This document shows positions 52,476-62,603 of a stretch of 64,000 bases of DNA, in pieces. Position 1 is the stretch's first letter, and the number at the start of each line of letters is the position of its first letter. This DNA is from Neonectria sp. B-13 (Eukaryota > Ascomycota > Sordariomycetes > Hypocreales > Nectriaceae), in contig NOKP01000027.1 of assembly GCA_002682825.1 (NCBI GenBank), forward strand, positions 62,001-126,000, given 5' to 3'. The notes below the pieces were generated by a model. That model did not search any database. It saw only the letters and a list, made by a program, of their open reading frames with translations, and was not told the DNA's origin. A program made the translations under genes and the position numbers.

Positions 52476-53530
52476 GCGCGGGCTTCTGGGCAGCTGGTGT
52501 GTCGTTACGGAAATTCAAAGATTGCCAGGGACTCCCTCGCACAAATCATTTTCCCATAATTACCTTACTCTGGGGGAAATTTGATCAGCACATCCTAATT
52601 AAGCGACAGCAAACACTTCTCGTGGCGGGTCACGATAGTCGGATGGAGTCGAAGACCCCTATGACTTCATTGCATTTCGCCATTCGTGTTCCGGGCAGAT
52701 CCTCTTTCGTCACCGCTTTCCGAGACGAGACGCGGTGAAGGGGGAGTGTGAAAAGAAACCCGATAACGGCACCAACACCAGCAACACCATCACCACTCAC
52801 AGCCCGAGGCCCACGCTCGCGTATTCGCAAATTTTGCACTCCGCACTTTAATTATGACTGGTAAACGCGGTGTAGATGACGATGGCGGCCCGGGTGGGGG
52901 TTTTCACATTTCCGTCTTCTGGACTTCTACACCGCCGAGCCTCCCGTCGTCTAGGGCCGGAGGCGGGCGAGTTGGAGAATGCAACGTCGCCGCCCGCCCG
53001 GCTGGGTCGGGCATCGTTGTGAACAGAAGAAAAAAAAGGTTCCTGCACCCCAAAGCGTTGGCGCGTGAGTCATCGCGACCAAAACCCACAGGTGACCCCG
53101 GCCGAGGTTTGTGATGAGTTGCGGAGTGCAAAGTTTTGGGCCAAAATGCCTGCAGGCTTGCGGTTGTTGGCAGGCAGGGATGCCGATCCAGACGCTGGGC
53201 GAGCACACCGACGAACCACTCACAAGGCGCCCAGGCCGTTGCTCAACCCCAAACCCGGAAGTGGGTGCACGCAGGAATAAGGCTGCAGCAAACACGGGCA
53301 CCGCACAGTGCCGTTGGTGGTGTGTGTAGGAAGCACGATGCCAGTGTGTTTGTAGCTGCGATGGAGGCAGGCCTGAGCGTAAAAGAGGCGGCGGCACAGT
53401 CACATCTGCTGGGAACAAATCGGCCGGGTACCGCATACTGGACGGCAGGTGTGCAAGGCTTTGGCTGGGGGGGCAATGCCTGCGCTTCTATTTCCGTCGC
53501 GCCGAATCCCTTGCTCAATAAAACGGTGGT

Positions 53531-53560
53531 GGCTATGGGCTATGGGCTATGGGCGATGGG
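53531..53560. repeat. GGCTATG heptamer repeat
   Basis: Three copies of GGCTATG plus a GGCGATG variant. Confidence 0.85.
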
Positions 53561-54182
53561 ATGAGATTACCAGGACCGCAGTGTAAGACTGCATTTCGCC
53601 CATTCCACGCAAGAAAAGTCACATTGTTTGCTTCCGACACAGGAAACCATGACGCCTCTGCCGGACGAGGTTCGCCAGTACCGTAGGCTTCTTTGTCTGT
53701 TTGCCAAGGCCCATCTCCACCACGACGGCAAAGCCCGGTCGAGATACCTGAGTTCCGAGTCGTTGTGACGGCCGAGTTGGGCAGTTTAGGTTTGAAACCC
53801 GAGATTTTTGCCACAGGTACGGAGTAGTTTCACACAAGCTCAAGTCTGGGCTGAACGGCCGTTGATAAGTCCTTCCTCGAGGAATGCGGGCGGGGTGAAG
53901 CCTGCGCCATCGACGGACACGGCACACGTGGAGAAGCGACGGTAACTTACAACGAAAGGGCGTCCTGAAACGGACGGTATGTCGTACGTAGGTTTGGCAT
54001 GTTTGGAGTGTGTGTATTCGTATTTCCGGTATTCGTACCAGTAGTCTAATTCGGATATACATAGACACGTTACGTGTATCTGATCTGATACGATGAAGGA
54101 TGTGTCTCGTGGGTGAGATGCCCAGACAACACGCTCACCGATCTGTGACCAACAAAGGCGGCGGTGCTATTACACGGCCTCG

Positions 54183-54200
54183 TGAATGAATGAATGAATG
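54183..54200. repeat. TGAA tetranucleotide repeat
   Basis: Four copies of TGAA plus TG. Confidence 0.85.
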
Positions 54201-56079
54201 ATATGGACAGGATGACCCCGCAATTGGGAGATGGTTATCATGCAGCTTCAAGTGCTACCGCCTAGTATGCATTGTGTGTTTGGTCTGGACCTGTCTTACA
54301 TGACCGCTCCTTGAGAGCAAGTCCAACCCCCAAGAAACGCATCGTGGCAGCTAAAATTGCTTGTTTGGGCGGTCAGCAGTTCGTGCGTCCGCCCATCCGC
54401 ATCCGCATGCCATGGACGGATCCCTTCAGTCCGGGGGTATTCAATTGTTGAGCGGCAGCTGACCTTCCCGGCCAAATTGCAGTTCGCCTTGTGCGACGGG
54501 GTGGACGATGCCCGGCCCCTGGTCTCAGCTCTCCAAGCAACTCTCCAGTGCTGGGCCTTTGTCCATTTCGGTTTTTTCTTCGGCTCCTTGTTTTGGCTGG
54601 TCTCAGTGCTCGATTCTCAGTCCTCTCCAAACAGACTCCTCCATCAGGTCTCTGGCTGGAAGGGGGGCGCGCGCTCTGCCACGGGCTGGCACACACCCAC
54701 CCCCTCAAGGGTCCCCGGTCTTGACAGGGAATGACAGGTCATCAACTGCGAAATTGGACGTCATTCAACTACGAGCGCCTAGCCCCCCCAGCCAATTCTC
54801 GGAGACCCCACTCATCTCCTCCCACTGACCGCGGCCGTCGACGGCGATGGGTTTCCTTGGGCTAGGACTCGGGAGGGAAATTTGGCGCTAGGTGGCCTTC
54901 TACAGAGCTTCCATGCGTTCCAAGGCGCGGTGGAACCCCCTGGGCCCCCTCGCTGTCGGCCGCCTGCCCTATGTTTTTGGGCGTTCGGATTTGGCTGGCC
55001 GAGAGTTTTGCTCGACTGAAGTCAACGGCTGTTGGGCGGGCCGGCTGGAATGGGATCGAGATTGACGGGATATTGTCGGAGGTTCACGGAGGGCAGTGTC
55101 CGTCGCGCCACGGGTCGGTTCTGCACTCTCGCTGCAGAATGATGCTCCTTTGGCTGCTTGTTGCGGCTTTGCTGCTGCTTTGTTGCGGCTACTGCCTGCG
55201 CCTAGGCAGCCTCACTGAGGATTGTGGTATAGACGGGATGGATGACATGCACTGTGCTTGCACCGTACGCTGTACACTGTACAATGACGGGTGGATTGCA
55301 TCCGGTCATCATCACAGTCCTGCCGCCACGCCTCTTACACAGTCAGGCTGAGGAGAGAAATGCATCGCATCACATCGCACAGCATCGCATCGACTAGGCA
55401 CTCCTATCCCAGCAACTGATGCGCGGTGCAGCGACAGTGCGGCGCAAGCGTCAACTGCTGGCCACGTCCCTCTGACGATCAAGCGAGCACTGAACAGCGC
55501 CTGGTCCAAAGCAACCCGAACCAGCAAGCCAGCAAAAGCAAAAGCAGCCACCGCCGAATTTGGCACTGAGATGGGTCGCACACTGGGCTTAAGCGGTTGG
55601 ACCGGGGGGGGAACGCGCACCAAAAGGCAGAAAGCAAAGGGCACGGCGTCGAGTGACCTTGTACCTCGTACCTCCCGTCCCGTCGCTCATCTTCCTCAGC
55701 ACTCAGCACAAGCGGTAGTTCCAGGGGTGCCCCATGCCCGCTGACGCCTGTTTCAATTTCCCTTTTGTTGCGGTGGTCGAGGCCCACTATGCGTCACCGT
55801 CTGAGAAATGCCCATGCCCCCTTCCTATCCCCCCCAAAAGCCCGCCCAGCCGGCGCTGCTCGGCCGGGTACGAGGCGACGAGGCACACCGGAGGTACCTG
55901 CGAGTCCGGTACGGCCCCAGCAGGGACGGGCCACCTGCCCCAGGTACTTTGAGACGGTGTACCTCACACTGACGTAGGTATGTACCTCGTACGAGCCCAG
56001 TCTCTCTGTCGTCGCCAGCCCAAGCCCAAGCCCACTCCCACACGCCCACCGGCCCTTTGAGTGCCCGCCTTTTCCCAAT

Positions 56080-56114
56080 CTCACACCTCACACCTCACGC
56101 CTCACGCCTCACCC
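56080..56114. repeat. CTCACAC/CTCACGC heptamer repeat
   Basis: Five consecutive heptamers: CTCACAC twice, CTCACGC twice, CTCACCC once. They lie about 130-170 bp upstream of the transcript-like unit near 56.25 kb. Confidence 0.85.
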
Positions 56115-56220
56115 CCCACGCCCCCTCCCCCTGTCGACTCAGTGCCCTGCCCTGGGCGCCCTGGGCTGCTTCACTTCAGATTGCCTTTCTCTAGGGCGAG
56201 CAAACACCAGACGGTCAGAG

Positions 56221-57200
56221 AATACATAAGGGCTGCGGCCTCCCTCTTCCCCACGAAAGTTTGACCATTGTCTCTCACCATCAACTCAGCATCATCTGGA
56301 TATTTAGGCTCTCACTCTTGCCTCTAACTCACTCAAACTTGCACACTTACAACTTATATCTGACTTCAAGTCTCTTGTCTACTACAACAACTCGACACCC
56401 AAACACCACCAATAAACAGAACCATTTCACCACCTTCAAGAACTGAGCCACTAGTCCTCAGTTCCTTGCCATCAAACAACACTCAGATTTACCAGCAACT
56501 CCAACCACAGCCAACATGCCTGCTCAGCGACCCTCGCAACTCCCTCCCTGCCCTGGGCCTCCTCCCAGCCGACCTCTCCCTCCTCTGCCCAAGCGTGGGT
56601 AAACGGGTCAACGATAACTACAACGACCTCTGAATACCTTTACCACCACGCCTCGACTTGGACCACCTCTTTGGGACACCGGCTACAACCTCTTACCTCC
56701 CCCTTTCACTTGGCTCGGCTGCATCTTTGCAGCCTCGCTAGTTACACAAGACAAGGTTCGCTCGGGTCGACCATCGCCTTGTTCGCAATGGCGCGCGTGC
56801 GCATATGCACATGCGAGGCCCGCGCAACCCCATCCTGCACCTAATCGCACTTTTGGCTTGGTGAGCTCGCTTTGCTTCAGTCATCTGCAAGCTCGCGAGA
56901 CTCCCAACAACTCATTGCCGCTGTCGAATCAATCACCCTGCCTTCACCGGATTTGCGCAACGCCTGGAAGCATTACCTTCCGGATATCGCCAACCACGGT
57001 CGCATAATGGGCCTCGACAACTATCGCACAGCACCGTCCTTGGCTGGCCCAACCGGACTTCATCCTTTCACTTCTTGATGACTTCTCCCCAGAAGTACAT
57101 CCCTCTACCTCTGTACTACTACAACATTTAATTGCACTGGTTTCTCTCTTTTGGCACGCACAATTCTTTTTGGGAGGGCATCTCATTGTTCCTTGGGTTT
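56221..57200 (+). ncRNA. Putative transcript unit with short Pro-rich ORF
   Basis: A TATA-like AATACATAAG (56221-56230) is followed by about 250 bp of C/A/T-rich, G-poor leader (56260-56515), exactly the look of a highly expressed fungal 5'UTR. It leads to an ATG at 56516 in a good context (CCAACATGCC). The ORF is only 28 codons (56516-56602): MPAQRPSQLPPCPGPPPSRP then LPPLPKRG, an SH3-ligand-like polyproline peptide. It ends inside a donor-like GTAAAC, so a spliced protein of about 64 residues is possible (acceptor near 56731) but unproven. A second open stretch (56845-57078) and T-rich 3'UTR-like sequence follow. It could be a leader of an unrecognised gene or a noncoding RNA. Confidence 0.4.
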
Positions 57201-57775
57201 TTGGGAACTGTATTAATAGAGAAGCATTGTCACGGCGTCTGACACTACTCCACGCACTCTACTGGGTCGCCTATGCCTCTGGCTGCGCACTATGCAGCGG
57301 GTGCCATGGGGATGACGGTGGATATTATGATGAATACGTCGGGTTGGGAACATAGAATTATTGGAATGGGGTATTTGACCGCAAGCACAAGAGTTGGATG
57401 ATACGTCCACTGATCAATCAGTGCAGACGACGGATATGGAGAAGATACCACATTACTTTACGCGAACAATTATTGATTCATCATGGTCACACCAACTTCC
57501 AACTTGATGCCAGGGTTCCGATTGCCAATGACCATCCCTGCCCAGATCGTGCCTCGTGATCACCGGCATCCTTGCATGTCTCTACTCCCTTGCATCCTCT
57601 GCGCCCTCCATCCTATTGTAACGCACCCCATTGCAACTTGGTGTTACTATGTACAAGGCCGGCTAGACAAGCTGAACACGTCTCGCAGCATAGTGCGTCG
57701 CTGGTGTCACCAAGTGCAGCGTCGATCCAACAGCTGACACAATCCAGGTGTGAAACTCAAAGCATCCCCTGCTGT

Positions 57776-57799
57776 GACTGCGACTGCGACTGCGACTGA
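57776..57799. repeat. GACTGC hexamer repeat
   Basis: Three copies of GACTGC plus a GACTGA variant. Confidence 0.85.
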
Positions 57800-58579
57800 C
57801 TGCCTACTAACTCTAGGGGTTACGGGACGGCTGGGACGGCTTAGAGCTGCCCGTCGTCGTCATTGTCACCAGCGTCGACGCTTACGCTCGCTTAGGTCGG
57901 TGATCATTCTGATCTATGGGGAGCTCTACAAAGCTACAGGTACTGTGCAGCTACGGTGTTGGTGAGAACGTTATGTCCGGTCCCGGCCCGAACGAGCTTC
58001 GGGAAGTTCCCCTGCCCATCAAGGGCGGTGATGAGGAGGGAGGCCTCGTTCGTCCGGTGTTGAGCGTCGTCCGGCCATTGGCCTTGGGCCTGCCTGCGGG
58101 GAACGAAAGAGGGAAAACCCTAACAGAGTCGAATCAAGGTCGTGGAGCACCTTTGGCCATGGTGAGATGATGAAACAAGCGGTCACCGGCCGCAAACTTG
58201 CAAAGATGTCCATCTTGGCAATTTCGGGACATAGTTTGATTGCTGCGTGGCGAAAACGTTGCCGAAATGCGCCACGGAAGCCGAAACTGACGAACGCCTG
58301 TTCCTGTTCATGTAGTTCCCCTTTTGGCTCGTCCCCTTTTGCCCCCCGTCCGTGCCGTTTCTTAATTTTTCCATCATTTGCGGGTGCCTGAAAAGGTACC
58401 CGCGTGTACGACTTGGTCTGTAAATCAGGCCCAAAGGCGGGTTGCGTGTGGTAGCATTTTCAAGCAGACCATGTTTCCCGCGCCGTTCCCATCCACGCAC
58501 CACGTTCCCATCCCAGCGGTCGGGTTCAGGGGAAAAGTTGCCACAGCGGATACTGGGAAAGCGGAGGGTGTGGCTGCTG

Positions 58580-58607
58580 GAAATGGGAAATGGGAAATGG
58601 TGAATGG
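58580..58607. repeat. GAAATGG heptamer repeat
   Basis: Three perfect copies of GAAATGG and a TGAATGG variant. Confidence 0.88.
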
Positions 58608-59099
58608 TCGTCATCAGCACGTAGTCGCAGGTGCTCTAATACCCGACCTTTTACGGAGTACCTGCATGCGCAATGAGCAGTGGAGGGGTCAGAGACACCA
58701 CCCACTCGCTGTAACTGGTGGGTGCGCCAGTCTCCCGGCCGTCCGAGGCGTAGGTTTCGCAAGCTCGGCCGGGCATCACGTGCGCACGCGCTGTGGCTTG
58801 GGCCCGGCCGTGGCGGGGGGACGGATTGTCATGTCGCGGGCTGCGGCGCAAGGCTGGGATGCGGCTAGTAAACTTACGGAGCAGGTCGCACCGTCGCACG
58901 GAAACGGTTTTCCAGGATTTGATATCACGACGAAAGCTTATTGCACCTGCACCAGCGACATCGATAGAGACCACCAGCGCGCTTACGTGAACAGCGACTA
59001 CGGTGAAGCGATTGTGAAGCAGCCTTGGCTGGTGTTGGTGTGGGTGCCCTGCCTCTTGCGCTTTTGCGACTGCGATCGCCTGATCGCATCCCCGAAACC

Positions 59100-60441
59100 A
59101 TGCTTCAGCTTCATGTTTGGGGCTCGGCGTTTGGCCTTCCGTCCATCGACCCGGAGTGTCTCGCCCTCATCACGTACTTGCACAACAGCCTCCCCGCCGC
59201 CGACTGGCGCCTGGTCCCCAGCAACGATCCGTCCATCAGCCCATCGAGTAGGACGACATCTCCACCGCCCTATCTCAACCTTGTTCGGCTGACCACCCCC
59301 AGATTCTCTCCCCGCATTGTGTCATGATGGCGTCTGGACAAGCGGCTACTGGTCCATAGTCGACTACCTTGTCGCCAGCTCCATTGGTGCCGAGCTGGAT
59401 GCCAGTCTGACTCCCATCCAGCACGCCGACCGCGTCGCTTATGCCTCGTTCCTGTCCGCCCACGCTGCCCCGTTGCTGGACCTCTCTCTTTATGTGTCCG
59501 CTGCAAACTGGTCGGCCGCGACCCGCCCGGCGTTTAGTGAGCTGCTGCCGTTCCCGCTGACATGGACCGTCCCGCCGCTCATCCGAGCCGAGGCCGTCAA
59601 GCGGGTCGAGCATCTCGGCTTCGCTGAGTTGGACAGCGACTTCGACCCCAACGGAGGTCTGCACCTGTCTGCGGGGAGGGACGCTCTGCCCGAGACGTTC
59701 CGCCGGCATCTTCCTGCGCGGACGAAGAAGACCGTCCACGAGGAGATGACCCCTGAGCAGGCTGTGGCCATCAGACTTTACGGGCAGACCGAGGACTGCC
59801 TGTCCGTGCTGGACGACTTCCTGAAGGGTTCTGGCGATGAGAAGTCATTGGGCTTCTTCAAGACTGAAACGCCTACATCGCTGGATTGTCTGGCGTTCGG
59901 ATATCTGGCTCTCATGCGCGATGCCCCCGTGCCACGGTCTTTCCTGAAAGATTGGATAGAGACTAAGGCGCCCCGGTTATCCAAGTTCGTTGACGACATG
60001 ACATCGAGGTCACTCAAAGCACCCGGCAGCCTCCCCTGGGTGGAATCTCGTCATGCCACGGCCCTCCGAGTAGGCGCTCGTACCCTCGACTCCATCCTCC
60101 TCAACGTCCCCAGCGTCGGCGAGCAGTACGCCACGGAGAAGCGGCGGCGAGCAGAGGATGGTGTTACAGGCGTCGATGGGAGGGCGTTGATGCTTGCCAT
60201 CAGCCTCATGGTCACGGGTGCGGCTGTGGGTTACGGGCTGCACTTCTACAAGGCTATGCAGCCGTTTGGGGCCCGGACGCAAGTCTGGCGGATGGAGCGA
60301 AACCGCTCTAAGCTGAGCCAGTTCGGAGAAGTTGGCTCGATGCTCGGTAATGCGCTAGGAGGATATCAAGCTCCCAGGCAGGCGCCGGGTCTGGCCTCGA
60401 GTCAACACCGATTTGTCGAGACCGATACGGATGTTGACTGA
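59100..60441 (+). CDS. sam37: SAM complex subunit Sam37 (Tom37/metaxin family)
   Basis: Two exons (59100-59247 and 59303-60441) flank a 55-nt intron (GTAGGA donor, GGCTGACC branch), giving 428 residues. The N-terminus MLQLHVWGSAFGLPSIDPEC and the SLPALCHDGVWTSGYWSIVDYL block form the thioredoxin-like Tom37 domain. A GST-C-like helical region with TSLDCLAFGYLALM follows. A hydrophobic segment near 345-362 (ALMLAISLMVTGAAVGYGL) is a likely outer-membrane anchor. Sam37 acts with Sam50/Sam35 in inserting beta-barrel proteins into the mitochondrial outer membrane and touches MICOS (Mic60 lies at 27-29 kb). Confidence 0.88.
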
Positions 60442-60647
60442 GCAGGATTGCTCTTAAATTTGTAATATCACTGTACATCTGGTCTGGATAGAAAAATCAC
60501 GAGAACCCCACGCGGAATGAAGACACTTTTAATGAATTCTTTTTACTCTGTAGTGTCTAGTTCCGTCCAGCTATACGCACCCGTATGTGGCAAGTACTTT
60601 TATATCACATCATCATCTATGACCTCTTGCAACTTCTTTATAGACTC

Positions 60648-62069
60648 CTATAGCTGTCGGATCTCCTTTCCGACCATCTCGGGTCGATCAATCTCCCACT
60701 CGTCTCTGAGCACTGCAAAGGTTAGGTCCGACACCAACAAACTCTGTCCCAGACTCCACACTAGGGTGATAGCGTAGAAGAAGTTGGCGTTGCCACTGCC
60801 GGCGTAGATCCAAAGGTGATAGAAGGCCGGGCCTAGGAATGTGGCGTATAGGAGGGTCGACGATGTGACGAATGAGTAGCGCATGAGGGGGAAGACGTGT
60901 TGGAACAGTGGAATCATGGCTAGGAAAAGGCTGGCGTCGGCGAGAGACGGGTAGGGCTTGAAGATAGAGAAGGTGCCCAGGATGATGGTCAGGACGGCTA
61001 GGGGCTGGGGCCGCAGGCGGAAACACAACGCAGCAGGATACGCGGCGAGGTGAAGCCAGAAGACGCCTAGGAAGAAGGCTCGGAACGAGTCGAACATTTC
61101 GATGAAGAAGTACCACCAGAGACCGACGTTAGGGGTCAGGTCTGACAGGGTGAACTGGATGCCATACGTGCGAGCAAGGAACTCCCACGAGTTGCCAGCG
61201 AGCACAAAGGACATGCCTAGCAGGACGGCAACGCATCCCACAACCACCAGGACGTTTACGCCGGCAAACTGGAGTAGGGAGGCAATCCGGCGCTTCTCGG
61301 GTTGGCGGTCGTAGGCCAGGAGGACGAGCGGCGGGAGAAGAAGAATTGGGTACATCGAGAGGTAAGAGGCGAAGGACAGGGCGACCATGGTGTTAAAGGG
61401 CGAGCCCTGGATGGCCTTCGAAATGGCATGGAGGATCGCACAGGTGGTGAATACGCCAGTCGAGCGTCCTATGCACGTCGAGATGGTGTACGGGTTGAAC
61501 AGGAACCTAAGAGAACATCAGCGTCGTTGTCGGTCGGGTTTCGAATTGGGGATTCCTTACGCCGCAGCAACCGCAACTCCGGACCACTTCTTGGCCCGGC
61601 GAGGAGACGTGAATAGCTTCGAGCTGCTGGCCTCACCGGAATTGGCAATCTTGTACAGAGCATCGGCGCTGAGGATGTCGACCACGATGTAAAGAAGGTG
61701 TGTGAAGATGGGCCATGCCTTCACGTCGGGGAGGAGCGAGAACAGGGGGAGCAGCAGCGGGGCCTGGTGGTAGACGCCGCCATCGTAGGGGGACACATTG
61801 TTGATATATAGGAACAATCCCTCTTGCACTACAAGTGAGTGTTAGAGTCAGCGCGCCCAGGGCTCTTCCGTCATCTCGCTGGCGTTGCGGAGGAGGAGGC
61901 GGAGGAGGAGGAGCTTACATCGCTTGAAGCTGGTGACGGGGGTCGAGATCTCGACGCGGCCGGTGAGAAGGTCAGGGAGACCAGGGAAGGCGAGGAATAG
62001 AATGAGTCGCAGCAGGGCAGCGCCGGCGTAGACGCTGGCTTTGCCTCGCAAGGTCATGGTGCTGGACAT
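60648..62069 (-). CDS. gab1: GPI transamidase subunit PIG-U/Gab1 (Cdc91)
   Basis: Three exons (62069-61919, 61828-61561, 61506-60648) flank introns of 90 and 54 nt, giving 425 residues. It is a polytopic ER membrane protein with many hydrophobic helices. Family blocks are visible: TPVTSFKRLQEGLFLYINNVSPYDGGVYHQAPLL-type sequence across the first splice junction, FLFNPYTISTCIGRSTG across the second, and later FRAFFLGVFWLH and FKPYPSLAD. PIG-U/Gab1 is part of the five-subunit complex that cleaves the C-terminal signal and attaches the GPI anchor. The start ATG at 62069 is the first in frame after a stop-containing leader; a second Met is at codon 5. It is convergent with sam37 and divergent from nop7. 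Confidence 0.93.
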
Positions 62070-62603
62070 GGCATGCTTGGGGACTAACGGGGAGCCAGTC
62101 GCAATCGCAAGTTCGCGCGGGTCGCAGGTTCGCGGTCGAGAGACGTGGAGTTGAGGGCACCCTGCCTTACTAACTAAAGTACCCGTGGCCACTTGGTGGC
62201 TTCAAGCTTGGCGCAGCAGTGGAGGTCCGGGTGGGGCTTAGGCAGTTTCCAGGTACCGTAGCCGCTGAAGCTTGTTCGGCCGAGTGCTGTAAAGAGACCA
62301 TGGGTGCCCTGTAGACGCTTCAAATGTGCCCTATAATGGTGCTGGACGTCCACTGAACAGCCGCTGGACATCCATTCACCTCAGTGACCAGTGCCAGGGC
62401 GGTGAGGTGCCACGGGCCAATTGGAAAAGTGGCTGGGAGCGCTAAGGCTCTTTGGCAAACCTGCAGGGCGGTGCGGCATGGCATTAAAAACTCAAGTGGA
62501 AAAAAAAGTTGAACAAGAGACGGGAAAAAGTGCCCCGCCGCTTCACTGCGAAAGTCACTGCGAAACACAGCAGACCAAGCACCAAAAGTCATCCACCGCA
62601 ACA
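62070..62603. promoter_or_regulatory. Bidirectional promoter gab1 / nop7
   Basis: A 530-bp head-to-head spacer. No specific motif is claimed. Confidence 0.5.

Larger units (their letters stand above)
43906..56250. other. 12-kb gene-poor region
   Basis: All frames were examined; none has a length, composition or splice context that supports a protein gene, and no transposase, reverse transcriptase, terminal repeat, tRNA or rRNA was recognised. Base composition is near that of the other spacers, without the AT collapse expected of heavily RIP-mutated transposons. It contains many short tandem repeats (listed separately) and copies of the TACGGAGTA 9-mer. Confidence 0.55.
57201..59099. other. 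Intergenic upstream of sam37
   Basis: About 1.9 kb without a convincing gene. It has two short repeats (57776-57799 and 58580-58607) and one TACGGAGTA (58652-58660). A long frame at 58378-59292 overlaps sam37 exon 1 in another phase and is rejected. Confidence 0.45.

Noticed and set aside
43906..56250. RIP-degraded transposon filling the gene-poor region
   Set aside because: Base composition stays near that of other spacers, with no strong AT bias, terminal repeats or residual transposase motifs.
56872..57078. A 69-codon frame as a second exon of the Pro-rich ORF
   Set aside because: Open and possible, but no donor/acceptor pair joins it convincingly to the upstream ORF; kept only as part of the transcript-like unit.
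58378..59292. A 304-codon plus-strand frame upstream of and across sam37 exon 1
   Set aside because: Composition is random-like and its end overlaps the well-supported sam37 exon in another phase.
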